DNA of 64,000 bases from Rikenellaceae bacterium (GCA_015059955.1 SUZK01000003.1:124001-188000); one strand, 5' to 3'. Positions 24,802-34,615 are shown, numbered from the stretch's first letter. Numbers and translations are program-made. Notes: generated from the sequence alone by a model not told the origin.

Positions 24802-26832
24802 TTACTTGACGGTTATGGTAAAGTCGTCGTTATACGACTCGCATATCCACTCTGTATTTACGTTGATACCACCCTCAGGCATAAAGCGGTATGTTGTAGT
24901 CAGAGGCTTGAACTGCTGCGAGAAGATGTTATCCTCAAAGCCGAGGAACATCCTGCTACAAAAGATGAGCGCCGCATCATAGCCACGGTATGAGTATGCC
25001 GAAGGTAGGCTACCGAAGCGCTTAATATAGCGCGCATCAAAGATGCGTATTACCTCGTTGCTACGCTTCAAGTGGTATGATGATATGAACGACACGTTAT
25101 TCTTGAAGAACGACTGAGGGTCGACATTATTTAGGCGTGTCCACTTGTAGTTGCCGACAACATCGTAGCGGCCTATGGCTGCGCCACGATCCAACAGTTT
25201 AGTCTTCGATGACGACAACGTTGTAAGTATGCGGTCAATGTCCGTAGCACCATCGGCAACGATGACAAAGGTCTTATCGTGACGGCTACGCACAATGTCG
25301 TCGATACTTACGCTCTCGCCACGTCCCCCAGATGCCGTACGCTTATAGAAGAATGCACCCTGGTTGTAGTTGAACACCAAATCACGACGGCGTGACGAGG
25401 TGATTATACCATTCATATCGCTGAGATAGCCGCCATCGTTGGTCGACGCATAGATGACAATCACCTCACGGTCATCATTGAGCAGATGCTTGATTTTATC
25501 ATACTTGTGCGTGCGCTCTGGTTGCATCTGGAAGAGCACCGGAGACTGCAACGACTCGATATTTGCCAATGGCGACACCACTGCGACACCCTCCCTCTCG
25601 GCATGGTTTATGATATACTGCATCTCCTTCTCGTATACCGGTCCGATGATGAGGTGAGCATCCAAGAAGGCATCCTCGTAGGTCATGATATCATCAATGA
25701 TAGCTGCATCATTCTGCGTGTCGAAGACCGTAAGGTCAACAGATAGACCCTCTGCCTTGAGGTCCTCCATGGCGAGGAGCACACCTCGGTAGAGGTCGAC
25801 ATACAGAGGCTTAGCCTTACCATCAATCTGGAATGGGAGCATAAGAGCTACCTTGAGGGTGCTGTTGGCACCAAGCTCTATAAACTGCACATTATTGGGA
25901 CGGAAGAGGTCTACCTCGTCGTCATCCAATCCAAAAAGGAACCATGGCAACTTTGGTCTATTATCGACAATAGGGTTGCTATCACTACGGCCCGACAGAC
26001 GCTCACGCTGCTTTTGGGGTGCTATCGTCTCCTCGGCATCGGCGCTCTGATTACCCATCTCGGCCTCCTCTATTGCCTCAGACTGCTCCATCTCAGCATC
26101 TTGTGCCGACACATCCTCTGAACCTGGCTGAGCAATACCCTCCTCGATATCGCTGCGTAGCTTAACCACCATGCCGAGTTTTAGGTCACTTGGTGAGCGT
26201 AGCTTGTTAAGCGCCATAAACTCACGCTCGCTGAGACCCGCGCGCTGTGATAGCGAATATACGGTATCACCCTTCTGCACGACATACTCATTTGAACGCA
26301 GCTCCTGCTTAGGCTCTTCGCCCTGCTCTCGCTTCTCACTCTTGTCTATATCGTCGGTTGTGGCATAGCCCACCTCACCGCGACGTATGCGTAGCTCGGT
26401 GCCGATGCTCAACGTACTCGGATCTACCGATGGGTTATCGGCACGCAACACATCGACAGATATCTTGTAGTGACGCGCTATCGAATAGAAGGTATCTCCC
26501 GACTGCACTGTGTGAATGTAGTACTTACCACCATCCTTGCCATCACCCTGCGTCTTCTGCTTTGAGCCACCCTTCTTCTCGACGCACGGAACGAAAATAA
26601 TGTCGTCGATGCGTAGTGTCGCTGGCGATAGGCCCTCGTTACAGTCGATTATCTGCTTCTCGGTAACGCCATAGGCCTTGGCTATCGAGTAGAGGGTATG
26701 TCCCTTCTCCACCTTGTGGACATATACCTTACGGCCATCGCGCACAACAATCTGTGTCGAAGGCTCAATACCGTATGCCTCCATGGCGATTGTAGCGCAT
26801 AACGCAACTAACAATAAACGCAATATCCTCAT
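24802..26832 (-). CDS. LysM-repeat periplasmic protein with ABC-type ligand-binding domain
   Basis: A 676-residue secreted protein with a signal peptide ending near residue 21 (MEAYG). It has three LysM repeats at about 36-82 (HKVEKGHTLYSIAKAYGV), 106-152 (YYIHTVQSGDTFYSIARHYK) and 186-230 (EYVVQKGDTVYSLSQRAGL). An acidic Glu/Gln-rich linker covers about 235-300. Residues about 330-676 form a type-1 periplasmic-binding fold (LKVALMLPFQIDGKAKPLYVDLYRGVLLAMEDL, then AHLIIGPVYEKEMQYIINHA and FVIVADGATDIDRIL). LysM domains bind peptidoglycan. The second domain resembles branched-chain amino-acid or LpoA-like receptors, so it may be a cell-wall-bound regulator of wall synthesis; that is inference. 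It lies within the exonuclease-rex-ribF operon. Confidence 0.8.
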   Translation of the reverse strand: MRILRLLLVALCATIAMEAYGIEPSTQIVVRDGRKVYVHKVEKGHTLYSIAKAYGVTEKQIIDCNEGLSPATLRIDDIIFVPCVEKKGGSKQKTQGDGKDGGKYYIHTVQSGDTFYSIARHYKISVDVLRADNPSVDPSTLSIGTELRIRRGEVGYATTDDIDKSEKREQGEEPKQELRSNEYVVQKGDTVYSLSQRAGLSEREFMALNKLRSPSDLKLGMVVKLRSDIEEGIAQPGSEDVSAQDAEMEQSEAIEEAEMGNQSADAEETIAPQKQRERLSGRSDSNPIVDNRPKLPWFLFGLDDDEVDLFRPNNVQFIELGANSTLKVALMLPFQIDGKAKPLYVDLYRGVLLAMEDLKAEGLSVDLTVFDTQNDAAIIDDIMTYEDAFLDAHLIIGPVYEKEMQYIINHAEREGVAVVSPLANIESLQSPVLFQMQPERTHKYDKIKHLLNDDREVIVIYASTNDGGYLSDMNGIITSSRRRDLVFNYNQGAFFYKRTASGGRGESVSIDDIVRSRHDKTFVIVADGATDIDRILTTLSSSKTKLLDRGAAIGRYDVVGNYKWTRLNNVDPQSFFKNNVSFISSYHLKRSNEVIRIFDARYIKRFGSLPSAYSYRGYDAALIFCSRMFLGFEDNIFSQQFKPLTTTYRFMPEGGINVNTEWICESYNDDFTITVK

Positions 26833-26844
26833 AATTAGCAGTTT

Positions 26845-27612
26845 TTATCTCTGCGACTGTCGCAGACGTATCTCCGTAAATATCTTCTTGGTATACTGTG
26901 GGAAGTCGCCATTCATAAGCCATGTATAGTAGCTTGGCTCCACGGCAAAAATCTCGGCCACGGTGCGACCCTTATACTTACCAAAGGTAAATATCTCCTC
27001 GCCCTTGTCGTTTAGGGCTATGCGACCCGCAAAATCTACCACCTCGTTGTGTGTCGAGAACTCGGCAAGCTCCTCCACCGTAGCACCTATGTCACCATAG
27101 CGCTCAATCTGCGCCTCGAGCACCTCGTACGTAGCCATCGTATCGGCCTCAGCCGAGTGGGCATTCTCAAGGTCTTTGTCGCAGTAGAATTTGTATGCTG
27201 CTACCAACGTGCGCTGCTCCTTTTTGTGGAAGATGTTCTGCACGTCGATATACTTGCGACGCTTGAAGTCAACGTCGACGCCCGCACGCATGAACTCCTC
27301 GACAAGCACCGGAAGGTCGAAGCGGTTGGAGTTGAAGCCACCAAAATCGCAACCCTCGATAAACTGCGCCAAAGACTTTGCTATCTGCTTGAATGTAGGC
27401 TCATTCTGCACATCCTCGTTGGTTATGCCATGCACAGCCGTTGCCTCAGCGGGGATGGGCATCTCGGGGTTTATGCGACGTGTCTTGACCTGCTTTGTGC
27501 CGTCGGGCATCACCTTAACCATAGATATCTCGACAATGCGATCTCGCGCCGTATCGACACCCGTAGTCTCAAGGTCGAAAAATATTATCGGTCTTTTAAG
27601 TTGTAAATTCAT
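26845..27612 (-). CDS. DEDDh 3'-5' exonuclease (DnaQ/epsilon-like)
   Basis: A 255-residue protein starting at the first ATG (27612); an upstream TTG would add two residues and is unlikely. The exonuclease I motif FFDLETTG supplies Asp13 and Glu15. Exo II is near GFNSNRFDLPVL, and Exo III HSAEADTMATYEVL supplies His and Asp. The ~70-residue C-terminal extension carries EIFTFGKYKGRTVAEIFAVEPSYYTWLMNGDF, a small domain often found at the end of Bacteroidota exonucleases of this type. The family removes 3' nucleotides in proofreading or repair. It is the first gene of the operon continuing into LysM-rex-ribF-thioesterase. Confidence 0.88.
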   Translation of the reverse strand: MNLQLKRPIIFFDLETTGVDTARDRIVEISMVKVMPDGTKQVKTRRINPEMPIPAEATAVHGITNEDVQNEPTFKQIAKSLAQFIEGCDFGGFNSNRFDLPVLVEEFMRAGVDVDFKRRKYIDVQNIFHKKEQRTLVAAYKFYCDKDLENAHSAEADTMATYEVLEAQIERYGDIGATVEELAEFSTHNEVVDFAGRIALNDKGEEIFTFGKYKGRTVAEIFAVEPSYYTWLMNGDFPQYTKKIFTEIRLRQSQR

Positions 27613-27758
27613 AGTCAAACGGTTGTTACCATGTTGGTAGCGTATTCATGGGTGGTATGGTGTTGTGAGTTTGCAGGTGTGTTTCTATGGGTTAATATGT
27701 TCACGTTCCATCGAAACCCATTATGACCCATCGTAACTCATCATAATCCTCCCCACTC

Positions 27759-27885
27759 ATTTTGTTGTTAGAAGGTATCAGATACAACGCTCGGCGAATT
27801 TCGAGACGATGGGCTGTACTTAGCGTACTGCCCATTGACGAGATAATTCGTTAGCGGCAGTAGATGATGCCTTATCACAACAATA
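27759..27885. repeat. Class A fold-back element F5
   Basis: The left arm TTTTGTTGTTAGAAGG and right arm CCTTATCACAACAATA enclose an inner stem CGAATTTCGAGACGATGGGC / GCCCATTGACGAGATAATTCG with apical TGTACTTAGCGTACT. It directly precedes F6 in the 392-nt gap 27619-28010, which contains no gene. Confidence 0.85.
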
Positions 27886-28013
27886 TTTTGTTGTTAGAAG
27901 GGGTTAGCTGTGGTGGCTTATCGCAGATTGCAAATCCGCAGTTTACTTAGCGTAAATGAGGAATTTGCAAGCAAGTAAGACGCCGCAGATAGCCCCTTAT
28001 CACAACAAAATTA
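27884..28013. repeat. Class A fold-back element F6, ends in the dnaN stop codon
   Basis: The left arm TTTTGTTGTTAGAAGGGG and right arm CCCCTTATCACAACAAAATTA enclose an inner stem TTGCAAATCCGC / GAGGAATTTGCAA with apical GTTTACTTAGCGTAAA. The terminal TTA is the complement of the dnaN TAA stop. Confidence 0.85.
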
Positions 28014-29138
28014 TGCGTTTATCATCATAGGCATCAACAACATCAACACCTCTGTCGCACGCTTATCATCGTATACAGGCTTGAAGACACCTGCACGTGT
28101 TGAGTCAGCAAGCTCTACAACAACGGTTGGGGTATCGATGTTTGAGAGAATCTCTACGAGGAATGTAGACTTGAAGCCGATAGTTACAGGGTGACCCTCA
28201 TAGCTACATGTGAGTGTCTCGTTTGCAGATACCGAGAAGTCGATATCCTGCGCTGCAAGACTAATCTTATTGCCAGCGATATCCATGCGGATAAGGTTGG
28301 TTGTAGGGTTAGAACAAACTGCCACACGACGGATGCCGTTGAGAAGCTCCACACGGTCTACGAGCACCTTGTTAGGATTTGCAGTAGGGATTACAGCATT
28401 ATAGTTAGGATAGTTACCCTCGATAAGACGACATACGAGCTTATGGTGCGAGAGGTCGAAAATCACGTTCTTCGCGTCGAAGGTCACGCGCACAGGAGCG
28501 CTCTCCTTAACAAGCATACCCTTGAGTAGGTTAGCAGGTTTCTTGGGGAGGATGAACGATGAAGCGAAGTCTACATCTACGCACTCGGCCATCGAACGTA
28601 CGAGCTTGTGAGCGTCGGTAGCCACGAAGGTCACCTTACCCTCCTCGAAGTTGAAGTATACACCATTCATCACAGGGCGAAGCTCATCGTCAGCGGTAGC
28701 GAAGATGGTCTTATTGATACCTGCGATGAGCATATCTACGTCCATGAGAATCTCTCGGTGCTCAGCGCCGATGGCTGGAACAGCGGGATAGCTCACAGCA
28801 CTCGCACCAGGGATTGAGAGCGAGCCACTTGCCCAACGAATCTTAATCTCCCATGTGGTATCGTTAACGTCGAACTCAAGAGGCATCTCTGGGAACTCCT
28901 TGAGTGAGTCGAGCATAAGCTTTGCAGGTGCTGCGATGACACCCTCACGCTCCACGCTATCCACCTGAAGGTGACCTACGAGGGTTGTCTCAAGGTCCGA
29001 AGTGGTCACAGTAAGCTCATTATCCTTGAGCTCAAGGAGGAAGTAGTCGAGGATAGGAAGAGTATTCTTGTTGCTAATAACCTTTCCGGTTGTTGCGAGT
29101 AGCGACAGCAATGCTGAGCTCGATACGGTAAATTTCAT
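28011..29138 (-). CDS. dnaN: DNA polymerase III beta sliding clamp
   Basis: A 375-residue clamp of normal length (about 366-375). It has three repeated clamp domains, with the N-terminal MKFTVSSSALLSLLATTGKVI and the internal motifs PILDYFLLEL, YFNFEEGKVTFVATDAHKLV and LIEGNYPNYNAVIP. The C-terminal strand contains PVYDDKRATEVLMLLMPMMI, close to the usual LMPM-type end that helps form the client-binding groove. It encircles DNA as a dimer and tethers the polymerase. It is not near dnaA here. Its neighbour 46 nt upstream is a nucleoside phosphorylase. The dnaN stop codon is the terminus of fold-back element F6, so dnaN mRNA ends in this structure. Confidence 0.97.
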   Translation of the reverse strand: MKFTVSSSALLSLLATTGKVISNKNTLPILDYFLLELKDNELTVTTSDLETTLVGHLQVDSVEREGVIAAPAKLMLDSLKEFPEMPLEFDVNDTTWEIKIRWASGSLSIPGASAVSYPAVPAIGAEHREILMDVDMLIAGINKTIFATADDELRPVMNGVYFNFEEGKVTFVATDAHKLVRSMAECVDVDFASSFILPKKPANLLKGMLVKESAPVRVTFDAKNVIFDLSHHKLVCRLIEGNYPNYNAVIPTANPNKVLVDRVELLNGIRRVAVCSNPTTNLIRMDIAGNKISLAAQDIDFSVSANETLTCSYEGHPVTIGFKSTFLVEILSNIDTPTVVVELADSTRAGVFKPVYDDKRATEVLMLLMPMMINA

Positions 29139-29184
29139 AGTTTTGTTAGGTTTTTATGTTATTATTTGTTTTTGTTTCAATCTG

Positions 29185-30060
29185 TTACAATACAGCCAAC
29201 TTATCGAGCGACATCTCAATCATGCGGCGCACAAATGGTTTGTAGTCGGTGCATGCATCCTTCGCCACACGCTGGGCGATGATAGTGCATATTGTTGCAG
29301 CGCGGTGACCCATGAGAGCTGCGAGGCCAGCAAGTGCCGAGCCCTCCATCTCGAAGTTGGTGATACGTCGGCCCTCGAAGTCAAACGACTCTATCTTCTC
29401 GTTGAGGCTCTTGTCGTGTGGCGCAAGGCGTACCCAACGACCCTGAGGGGCATAGAAGCCAGGAGCAGCGATGGTGATACCCTCGCGTGTAACATCCTTA
29501 AAGTGCTCAAAGAGGGTATTGTCGGCATTCACGAAGTATGGCGCAGGTAGCTTCTCATACCACGTTGTATGCTCCATAAAGGCACGCTCGAGAGCGAGGT
29601 CACAGACACTGTCGCGACCCTCGTAGTACGAAAGCAGACCATCGAAGCCGAGTGACGTGCGAGAGAAGAGCACCTCACCCACCTCTATATCACGCTGAAT
29701 AGCACCCGACGTACCAAGGCGCACGAGCGTTAGCTGGCGGAAGCTATCCTTAACCTGGCGTGTTGCAAAGTCGATATTTGCCAAGGCATCGAGCTCCGTT
29801 ACACAGATGTCGATATTACCGATGCCAATACCCGTAGATAGTACCGTCATGCGACGACCCTTATATGTACCTGTCACAGTACGGAACTCGCGATTGCTCA
29901 CCTCGCACTCGCGCTCATCGAAGTATTCTGCAATCATTGCCACACGTCCTGGATCACCCACAAGGATGACAATATCGGCAAGCTGCTCGGGCTTGAGGTG
30001 AAGGTGAAATATCGAGCCATCACCATTGATTATCAGCTCAGAAGATGGTATCGTTCTCAT
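29185..30060 (-). CDS. Nucleoside phosphorylase (uridine phosphorylase-like)
   Basis: A 291-residue member of the PNP/UDP (NP-I) family. The phosphate-binding glycine motif VGDPGRVAMIAEYFD is at about 33-47, TGIGIGNIDICVTEL near 77-92, the RLGTSGAIQ motif near 115-123, and the NFEMEGSALAGLAALMGHR motif near 246-264. The last contains the Met-Glu that binds the nucleoside ribose. It reversibly splits nucleosides with phosphate. Length and NFEMEGSAL fit uridine phosphorylase-like enzymes, but purine use is not excluded. The same-strand gene dnaN follows 46 nt later. Confidence 0.85.
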   Translation of the reverse strand: MRTIPSSELIINGDGSIFHLHLKPEQLADIVILVGDPGRVAMIAEYFDERECEVSNREFRTVTGTYKGRRMTVLSTGIGIGNIDICVTELDALANIDFATRQVKDSFRQLTLVRLGTSGAIQRDIEVGEVLFSRTSLGFDGLLSYYEGRDSVCDLALERAFMEHTTWYEKLPAPYFVNADNTLFEHFKDVTREGITIAAPGFYAPQGRWVRLAPHDKSLNEKIESFDFEGRRITNFEMEGSALAGLAALMGHRAATICTIIAQRVAKDACTDYKPFVRRMIEMSLDKLAVL

Positions 30061-30159
30061 ATCGTGAAATAATTTATTCTCAATTTATTTTTAATATTCG
30101 CGTAAAATTAATAATTTTGTCAGAAATAGCAAAATGTTTCAGCTTTTTTTTTTACAAAT

Positions 30160-31551
30160 ATGACACTAATAAAATCAATATCAGGCATTCGTGGCACCAT
30201 AGGTGGCGCACCTTCGGACAACCTCACTCCTATTGATGTTGTCAAGTTCACAACAGCATACACACGCCTCATCAAGGAGAAACATCCCGATAGAGCTATC
30301 ACCATCGTCGTAGGTCGCGACGCTCGACTATCAGGCACCATGGTCGACGACCTCGTTGAGGGCACACTGCTCGGCTGCGGCGCCAACGTCATCAACGTTG
30401 GTCTCTGCACTACTCCTGGTACTGAGATGGCTGTTATCACACATCGTGCCGATGGCGGCATCATCATCACTGCATCGCACAACCCACGCCAGTGGAACGC
30501 CCTCAAGCTGCTCAACGAGCGCGGTGAGTTCTTGGATGACAACGAGGGTAAGCGCGTGTTGGCGATGGCCGAGGATGTGGATTACAGCTACCCTACTATC
30601 GACAATATTGGCAAGGTGCTCCTTCGTGAGGATTTCAACAAGAGGCATATCGAGCAGGTATTAGCGCTTCCGCTCGTCGATGTTGAGGCTGTACGCAAGC
30701 GCAAGTTTAAGGTTGTTGTTGATGCCGTTAACTCTATTGGTGGCGTTGTCATCCCTCAGTTATTGCGCGAGCTCGGCTGCGAGGTTGTTGAACTTAACTG
30801 CGAGCCTACGGGCGAGTTTGCACACAACCCTGAACCACTACCCGAGAACCTCACCGAGATTGCTGAGGTCATCCGCAAGGAGGGCGCCGACCTCGGTATC
30901 GTCGTTGACCCCGACGTAGACCGCTTAGCATTTGTCATGGAGAATGGCGAGATGTTTGTTGAGGAGTACACATTAGTAGCCGTTGCCGACTACGTGTTGC
31001 GCCACACCAAGGGCAACACCGTGTCAAACCTGTCATCATCGCGCGCACTGAGCGACATCACCGCGCGCTACGATGGTTGCACATATGCAGCCGCTGCCGT
31101 AGGCGAGGTTAACGTTGTAAAGAAGATGAAGGAGACGGGAGCTGTTATTGGCGGCGAGGGCAATGGCGGAGTCATCTACCCAGAGCTGCATTATGGCCGT
31201 GACGCATTGGTTGGCGTTGCTCTCTTTTTGACCTATTTTGCAGGACTCAATATGACCATGTCGGAGCTACGTAAGACATACCCTGCGTACTTCGCTTCGA
31301 AGAACAAGATTGAACTTACGCCAGAGATTGACGTCGATAAGATTTTATTGACCATAAAAAACAGATACTCAAACGAAAGAGTCACGGATATTGATGGCGT
31401 GAAGATAGATTTTGCCGAGAGCTGGGCACACCTCCGCAAGTCGAATACCGAGCCTATCATCCGCATCTACACCGAGGCAAAGACGATGGCCGAGGCAGAT
31501 ACTCTCGCAAAGCGTTTTATTTCCGAAATAGAACAAATATGCAAGGCTTAA
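30160..31551 (+). CDS. glmM: Phosphoglucosamine mutase (alpha-D-phosphohexomutase family)
   Basis: A 463-residue phosphohexomutase with the N-terminal SISGIRGTIGG, the active-site serine loop TASHNPRQWNALKLL near 106-120 (Ser108), the metal-binding loop DPDVDR near 250, the sugar-binding GEGNGGVIYPELHYGRD near 330, and the C-terminal phosphate-binding region RKSNTEPIIRIYTEA near 425-440. All four loops are intact. The Bacteroidota form usually annotated GlmM converts glucosamine-6-P to glucosamine-1-P for UDP-GlcNAc; phosphomannomutase activity is possible. A -7 box TAATTTTG lies at 30112-30119. The M20 peptidase gene follows after 34 nt and is probably co-transcribed. Confidence 0.88.
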   Translation: MTLIKSISGIRGTIGGAPSDNLTPIDVVKFTTAYTRLIKEKHPDRAITIVVGRDARLSGTMVDDLVEGTLLGCGANVINVGLCTTPGTEMAVITHRADGGIIITASHNPRQWNALKLLNERGEFLDDNEGKRVLAMAEDVDYSYPTIDNIGKVLLREDFNKRHIEQVLALPLVDVEAVRKRKFKVVVDAVNSIGGVVIPQLLRELGCEVVELNCEPTGEFAHNPEPLPENLTEIAEVIRKEGADLGIVVDPDVDRLAFVMENGEMFVEEYTLVAVADYVLRHTKGNTVSNLSSSRALSDITARYDGCTYAAAAVGEVNVVKKMKETGAVIGGEGNGGVIYPELHYGRDALVGVALFLTYFAGLNMTMSELRKTYPAYFASKNKIELTPEIDVDKILLTIKNRYSNERVTDIDGVKIDFAESWAHLRKSNTEPIIRIYTEAKTMAEADTLAKRFISEIEQICKA

Positions 31552-31585
31552 TTTAGCACAATATAAACCTTAAAACTATACTTTT

Positions 31586-32956
31586 ATGAAATTAGCAAAC
31601 GAATACATTAAGCAGAATCGCGAGCGTTTTATCGAGGAGCTTTTCGACCTCCTGCGCATCCCCTCAATCAGCGCACAGCCATCACTCCACAAGGAGGATA
31701 TGGTACGCTGCGCAGAGTGGCTTGCAGCAGCCCTCGTGAAGGCTGGTGCCGACCGTGCCGAGGTGATGCCAACAGATGGCAACCCAGTGGTTTATGCTGA
31801 GAAGATTATCGACCCTAAGGCCAAGACCGTTCTTGTATATGGTCACTACGATGTGATGCCCGAAGACCCTATCGACGAGTGGAAGACAAACCCATTCGAG
31901 CCAGAGATTAAGGATGGCCGCATCTGGTGCCGTGGCGCCGACGACGACAAGGGTCAGCTCTTCATGCACGCCAAGGCTTTCGAGGCGATGGTAGCAACTG
32001 ACACCCTCCCATGTAACGTCAAGTTTATGCTTGAGGGCGAGGAGGAGATTGGCTCACCAAGCCTCTACAAGTTCTGCGCCGACAACAAGAAGCTCCTTAA
32101 GGCTGACATCATCCTCGTGTCGGACACGTCGATGATTGGCATGGATTGTCCAACAATCACCGCAGGTTTGCGTGGTCTAACATATATGCAGGTGGAGGTT
32201 ACTGGCCCAGATAAAGACCTACACTCGGGTCTCTTTGGTGGCGCTGTAGCAAACCCTGCAAACGTGCTTGCTAAGATGATTGCCGACCTTACCGATGAGT
32301 TTGGTCGTGTTAAGATTGCTGGCTTCTACGACGACGTGCGCATCCTTACAGATGCTGAGCGTAAGGCTCTTAACAAGGCACCATTCTCTCTCGACGAGTA
32401 CAAGAAGGCTCTCGACCTTGGTGATGTAGCGGGCGAGATTGACTACACAACAATGGAGCGCACCGGTATCCGTCCATCACTCGACGTGAATGGCATCTGG
32501 AGTGGCTACACTGGCGAGGGTACCAAGACCGTAATTCCATCTAAGGCCTATGCTAAGATTTCGATGCGTCTTGTTCCAAACCAGGACTTCAAGAAGATTG
32601 CGAAGCTCTTCGAGAAGCACTTCCGCCGCATTGCTCCTAAGAGTGTGAAGGTAGATGTTAAGTTCCTACACGGTGGTGCTCCATACGTATCGCCTACCGA
32701 CATGCCTGCATACAAGGCTGCCGAGAAGGCCATGGAGACGACCTTCGGCATCAAGCCATTGCCATTCTACTCAGGCGGCTCTATCCCTATCATCTCAGGC
32801 TTCGAGAACATCCTCGGCATCAAGTCTATACTTATGGGCTTCGGCCTCTCGAAGGATGCTATCCACTCGCCTAACGAGAGCTACGGTCTCGACCAGTTCG
32901 ACAAGGGTATGGAGACACTCCCATACTTCTATAAGTATTTCGCCGAGATGAAGTAG
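31586..32956 (+). CDS. M20 family dipeptidase/metallopeptidase
   Basis: A 456-residue M20 protein. The zinc-binding motifs are VYGHYDVMPEDP (His then Asp) near 82-93, the bridging Asp in CRGADDDKGQ near 113-122, the catalytic Glu pair in EGEEEIGSPSL near 150-160, and the late His in LKDAIHSPNE near 425. The lid/dimerisation domain is at about 200-340, including DLHSGLFGG. The family cleaves dipeptides or short peptides (CNDP/PepV type). It is likely cytoplasmic, since no signal peptide is present. It follows glmM by 34 nt and is ended by a strong terminator. Confidence 0.92.
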   Translation: MKLANEYIKQNRERFIEELFDLLRIPSISAQPSLHKEDMVRCAEWLAAALVKAGADRAEVMPTDGNPVVYAEKIIDPKAKTVLVYGHYDVMPEDPIDEWKTNPFEPEIKDGRIWCRGADDDKGQLFMHAKAFEAMVATDTLPCNVKFMLEGEEEIGSPSLYKFCADNKKLLKADIILVSDTSMIGMDCPTITAGLRGLTYMQVEVTGPDKDLHSGLFGGAVANPANVLAKMIADLTDEFGRVKIAGFYDDVRILTDAERKALNKAPFSLDEYKKALDLGDVAGEIDYTTMERTGIRPSLDVNGIWSGYTGEGTKTVIPSKAYAKISMRLVPNQDFKKIAKLFEKHFRRIAPKSVKVDVKFLHGGAPYVSPTDMPAYKAAEKAMETTFGIKPLPFYSGGSIPIISGFENILGIKSILMGFGLSKDAIHSPNESYGLDQFDKGMETLPYFYKYFAEMK

Positions 32957-32971
32957 TCATCCATTATAAGC

Positions 32972-33008
32972 AAAAAGCTGTGGTGCAATATGTACCACAG
33001 CTTTTTTT
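32972..33008 (+). terminator. Intrinsic terminator after the M20 peptidase
   Basis: A perfect 13-bp stem AAAAAGCTGTGGT / ACCACAGCTTTTT with a 9-nt loop and T run. It could also act on the convergent ssb side. Confidence 0.9.
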
Positions 33009-33050
33009 GTAATTATACGGCGCTCATTTCACGCCCTTACCTACCCTATT

Positions 33051-33521
33051 TTAGAATGGCAAGTCATCGGGATCCTCAGCAGGTATTGATGGTGCTGCGG
33101 GCATAGGTGCTGGGGCTGGAGCTGGCTGCTGATACTGCTGCTGGTAGCCACTCTGCACTGGCTGCTGGTAGCCACCCTGTGGTGTCACGCCATCTGGGCG
33201 ACGACCAAGGAGCTTCATATCATCAGCAACTATATCAACGGCGAAGTGACGAACGCCATCCTTCTCCCACTCACGGCCACGCAAGCGACCCTCGACATAT
33301 ATCTGCGAGCCTTTACGCACATACTTATCAGCCACCTCTGCAAGACCACGCCACAACGTTACGGTGTGCCACTCAGTATGCTCGGTTGTCTCGTTAGTTT
33401 GGCGATTAAAGATACGCTCGGTGGTTGCAAGGCGCAAACGAGCCACCTTGACACCTGTCTCAAGGGTACGGACCTCGGGGTCCTGACCCACATTTCCAAG
33501 AAGGATTACCTTATTTATCAT
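33051..33521 (-). CDS. ssb: Single-stranded DNA-binding protein
   Basis: A 156-residue SSB. The OB fold (about 1-105) starts MINKVILLGNVGQDPEVR and includes LATTERIFN, EWHTVTLWRGLAEVADKYVRKGSQIYVEGRLRGREW. It is followed by a Gln/Pro-rich flexible linker (about 110-145, GYQQQ and APAPAP patterns) and the acidic client-binding tip DPDDLPF. This is the usual bacterial architecture. It binds ssDNA as a tetramer in replication and repair. It lies 20 nt after lpxK on the same strand. Confidence 0.96.
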   Translation of the reverse strand: MINKVILLGNVGQDPEVRTLETGVKVARLRLATTERIFNRQTNETTEHTEWHTVTLWRGLAEVADKYVRKGSQIYVEGRLRGREWEKDGVRHFAVDIVADDMKLLGRRPDGVTPQGGYQQPVQSGYQQQYQQPAPAPAPMPAAPSIPAEDPDDLPF

Positions 33522-33541
33522 ATTTAGACTACTATCTTGAA

Positions 33542-34615
33542 TTATTCAACATGCTTCTTTGTAAGCTCCCTATCATTACCCGTATGCTCTATCTCGGCTA
33601 TAAGTTTGCCAATAAAATCCTGGTCGGGGCCCTCGATAAAGCTCATCTCGACAGGCTGATAGTACATCGCGCGGCGCAACGACTCGGGAAGATTGTTCGA
33701 GCGACGTAGCTTCACAGCATCCTTCTCGGTCATAAGAATAATGGCACGAGGATGGCGTTTGTGTAGCGCGAGGATAGCGTTGATATCGTCAACATTATAG
33801 CGATGGTGGTCACCAACGATATATTTATCGACAACCGTAAAGCGCATCTCGGCAGCACTCACAAAGCCTCTTGGGCTACCGATGCCAGCCATGAGGATTG
33901 CCTGAGAGGCATAGTCCACAGGCTCACGATTCGCAAAGTTGAAGAGTGGTGCTATGGGCAGCGGCTCCAACTTCGAGAAGTATACCTTCTGATAGGCAAT
34001 AGTACGCAACTTATTGTGCCACAAGCGACGATCGAGAGGCGTCATCGTATCGGGACACTTTGAGACCATGAAGAAATGACCCGCAGCTAAACGCGACTTG
34101 ATATCACGCAGACGTCCGCGAGGTAGAAGATAGTCGCTCTCAACAGGACGCGTAGCATCCAAGATGATGATATTCACCTTAGGCTTCACGCTACGATGTT
34201 GGAAGCCATCGTCCATCACAATGAGATTTATATCTGGATGCTCTTGGCGGATACGCTGGATAGCCTTCACTCTGTCCTCCGCAACGACAACAAGCGTATT
34301 AGAGAACTTCAGCTTCATCTGCAAAGGCTCATCACCAACGTCAAGATAGCTATCTGTTGTTTGAACCTCGCGATAGCCCTTGGTACGTCGGCCATAGCCA
34401 CGCGACAAGAGGGCGATGTTATAGGTACTACTCAGCGAAGATAGAAGCAACTCAGCCATAGGTGTTTTGCCCGTTCCACCCACAGTGATATTACCGATAC
34501 ATACAATCGGGATGTCGAAGGTGTGACTCTTGAACACACCCCAATCGTAGAGGCGATGTCTGATGACAATCACCGCTCCGTATATCCACGACAATATGGT
34601 CTTTAGTATCTTCAT
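33542..34615 (-). CDS. lpxK: Tetraacyldisaccharide 4'-kinase
   Basis: A 357-residue LpxK. The N-terminal helix (KILKTILSWIYGAVIVIRHRLYDWG) fits the monotopic membrane anchor. The P-loop GNITVGGTGKTP is near 42-53, followed by LSRGYGRRTKGY and the Walker B-type region VMDDGFQHRSV with the Asp-Asp-x-x-Gln-His motif near 134-143. The enzyme phosphorylates the 4' position of the lipid A precursor at the inner membrane, confirming a Gram-negative lipid A pathway. It shares a divergent promoter region with the M23 lipoprotein gene and is followed by ssb. Confidence 0.95.
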   Translation of the reverse strand: MKILKTILSWIYGAVIVIRHRLYDWGVFKSHTFDIPIVCIGNITVGGTGKTPMAELLLSSLSSTYNIALLSRGYGRRTKGYREVQTTDSYLDVGDEPLQMKLKFSNTLVVVAEDRVKAIQRIRQEHPDINLIVMDDGFQHRSVKPKVNIIILDATRPVESDYLLPRGRLRDIKSRLAAGHFFMVSKCPDTMTPLDRRLWHNKLRTIAYQKVYFSKLEPLPIAPLFNFANREPVDYASQAILMAGIGSPRGFVSAAEMRFTVVDKYIVGDHHRYNVDDINAILALHKRHPRAIILMTEKDAVKLRRSNNLPESLRRAMYYQPVEMSFIEGPDQDFIGKLIAEIEHTGNDRELTKKHVE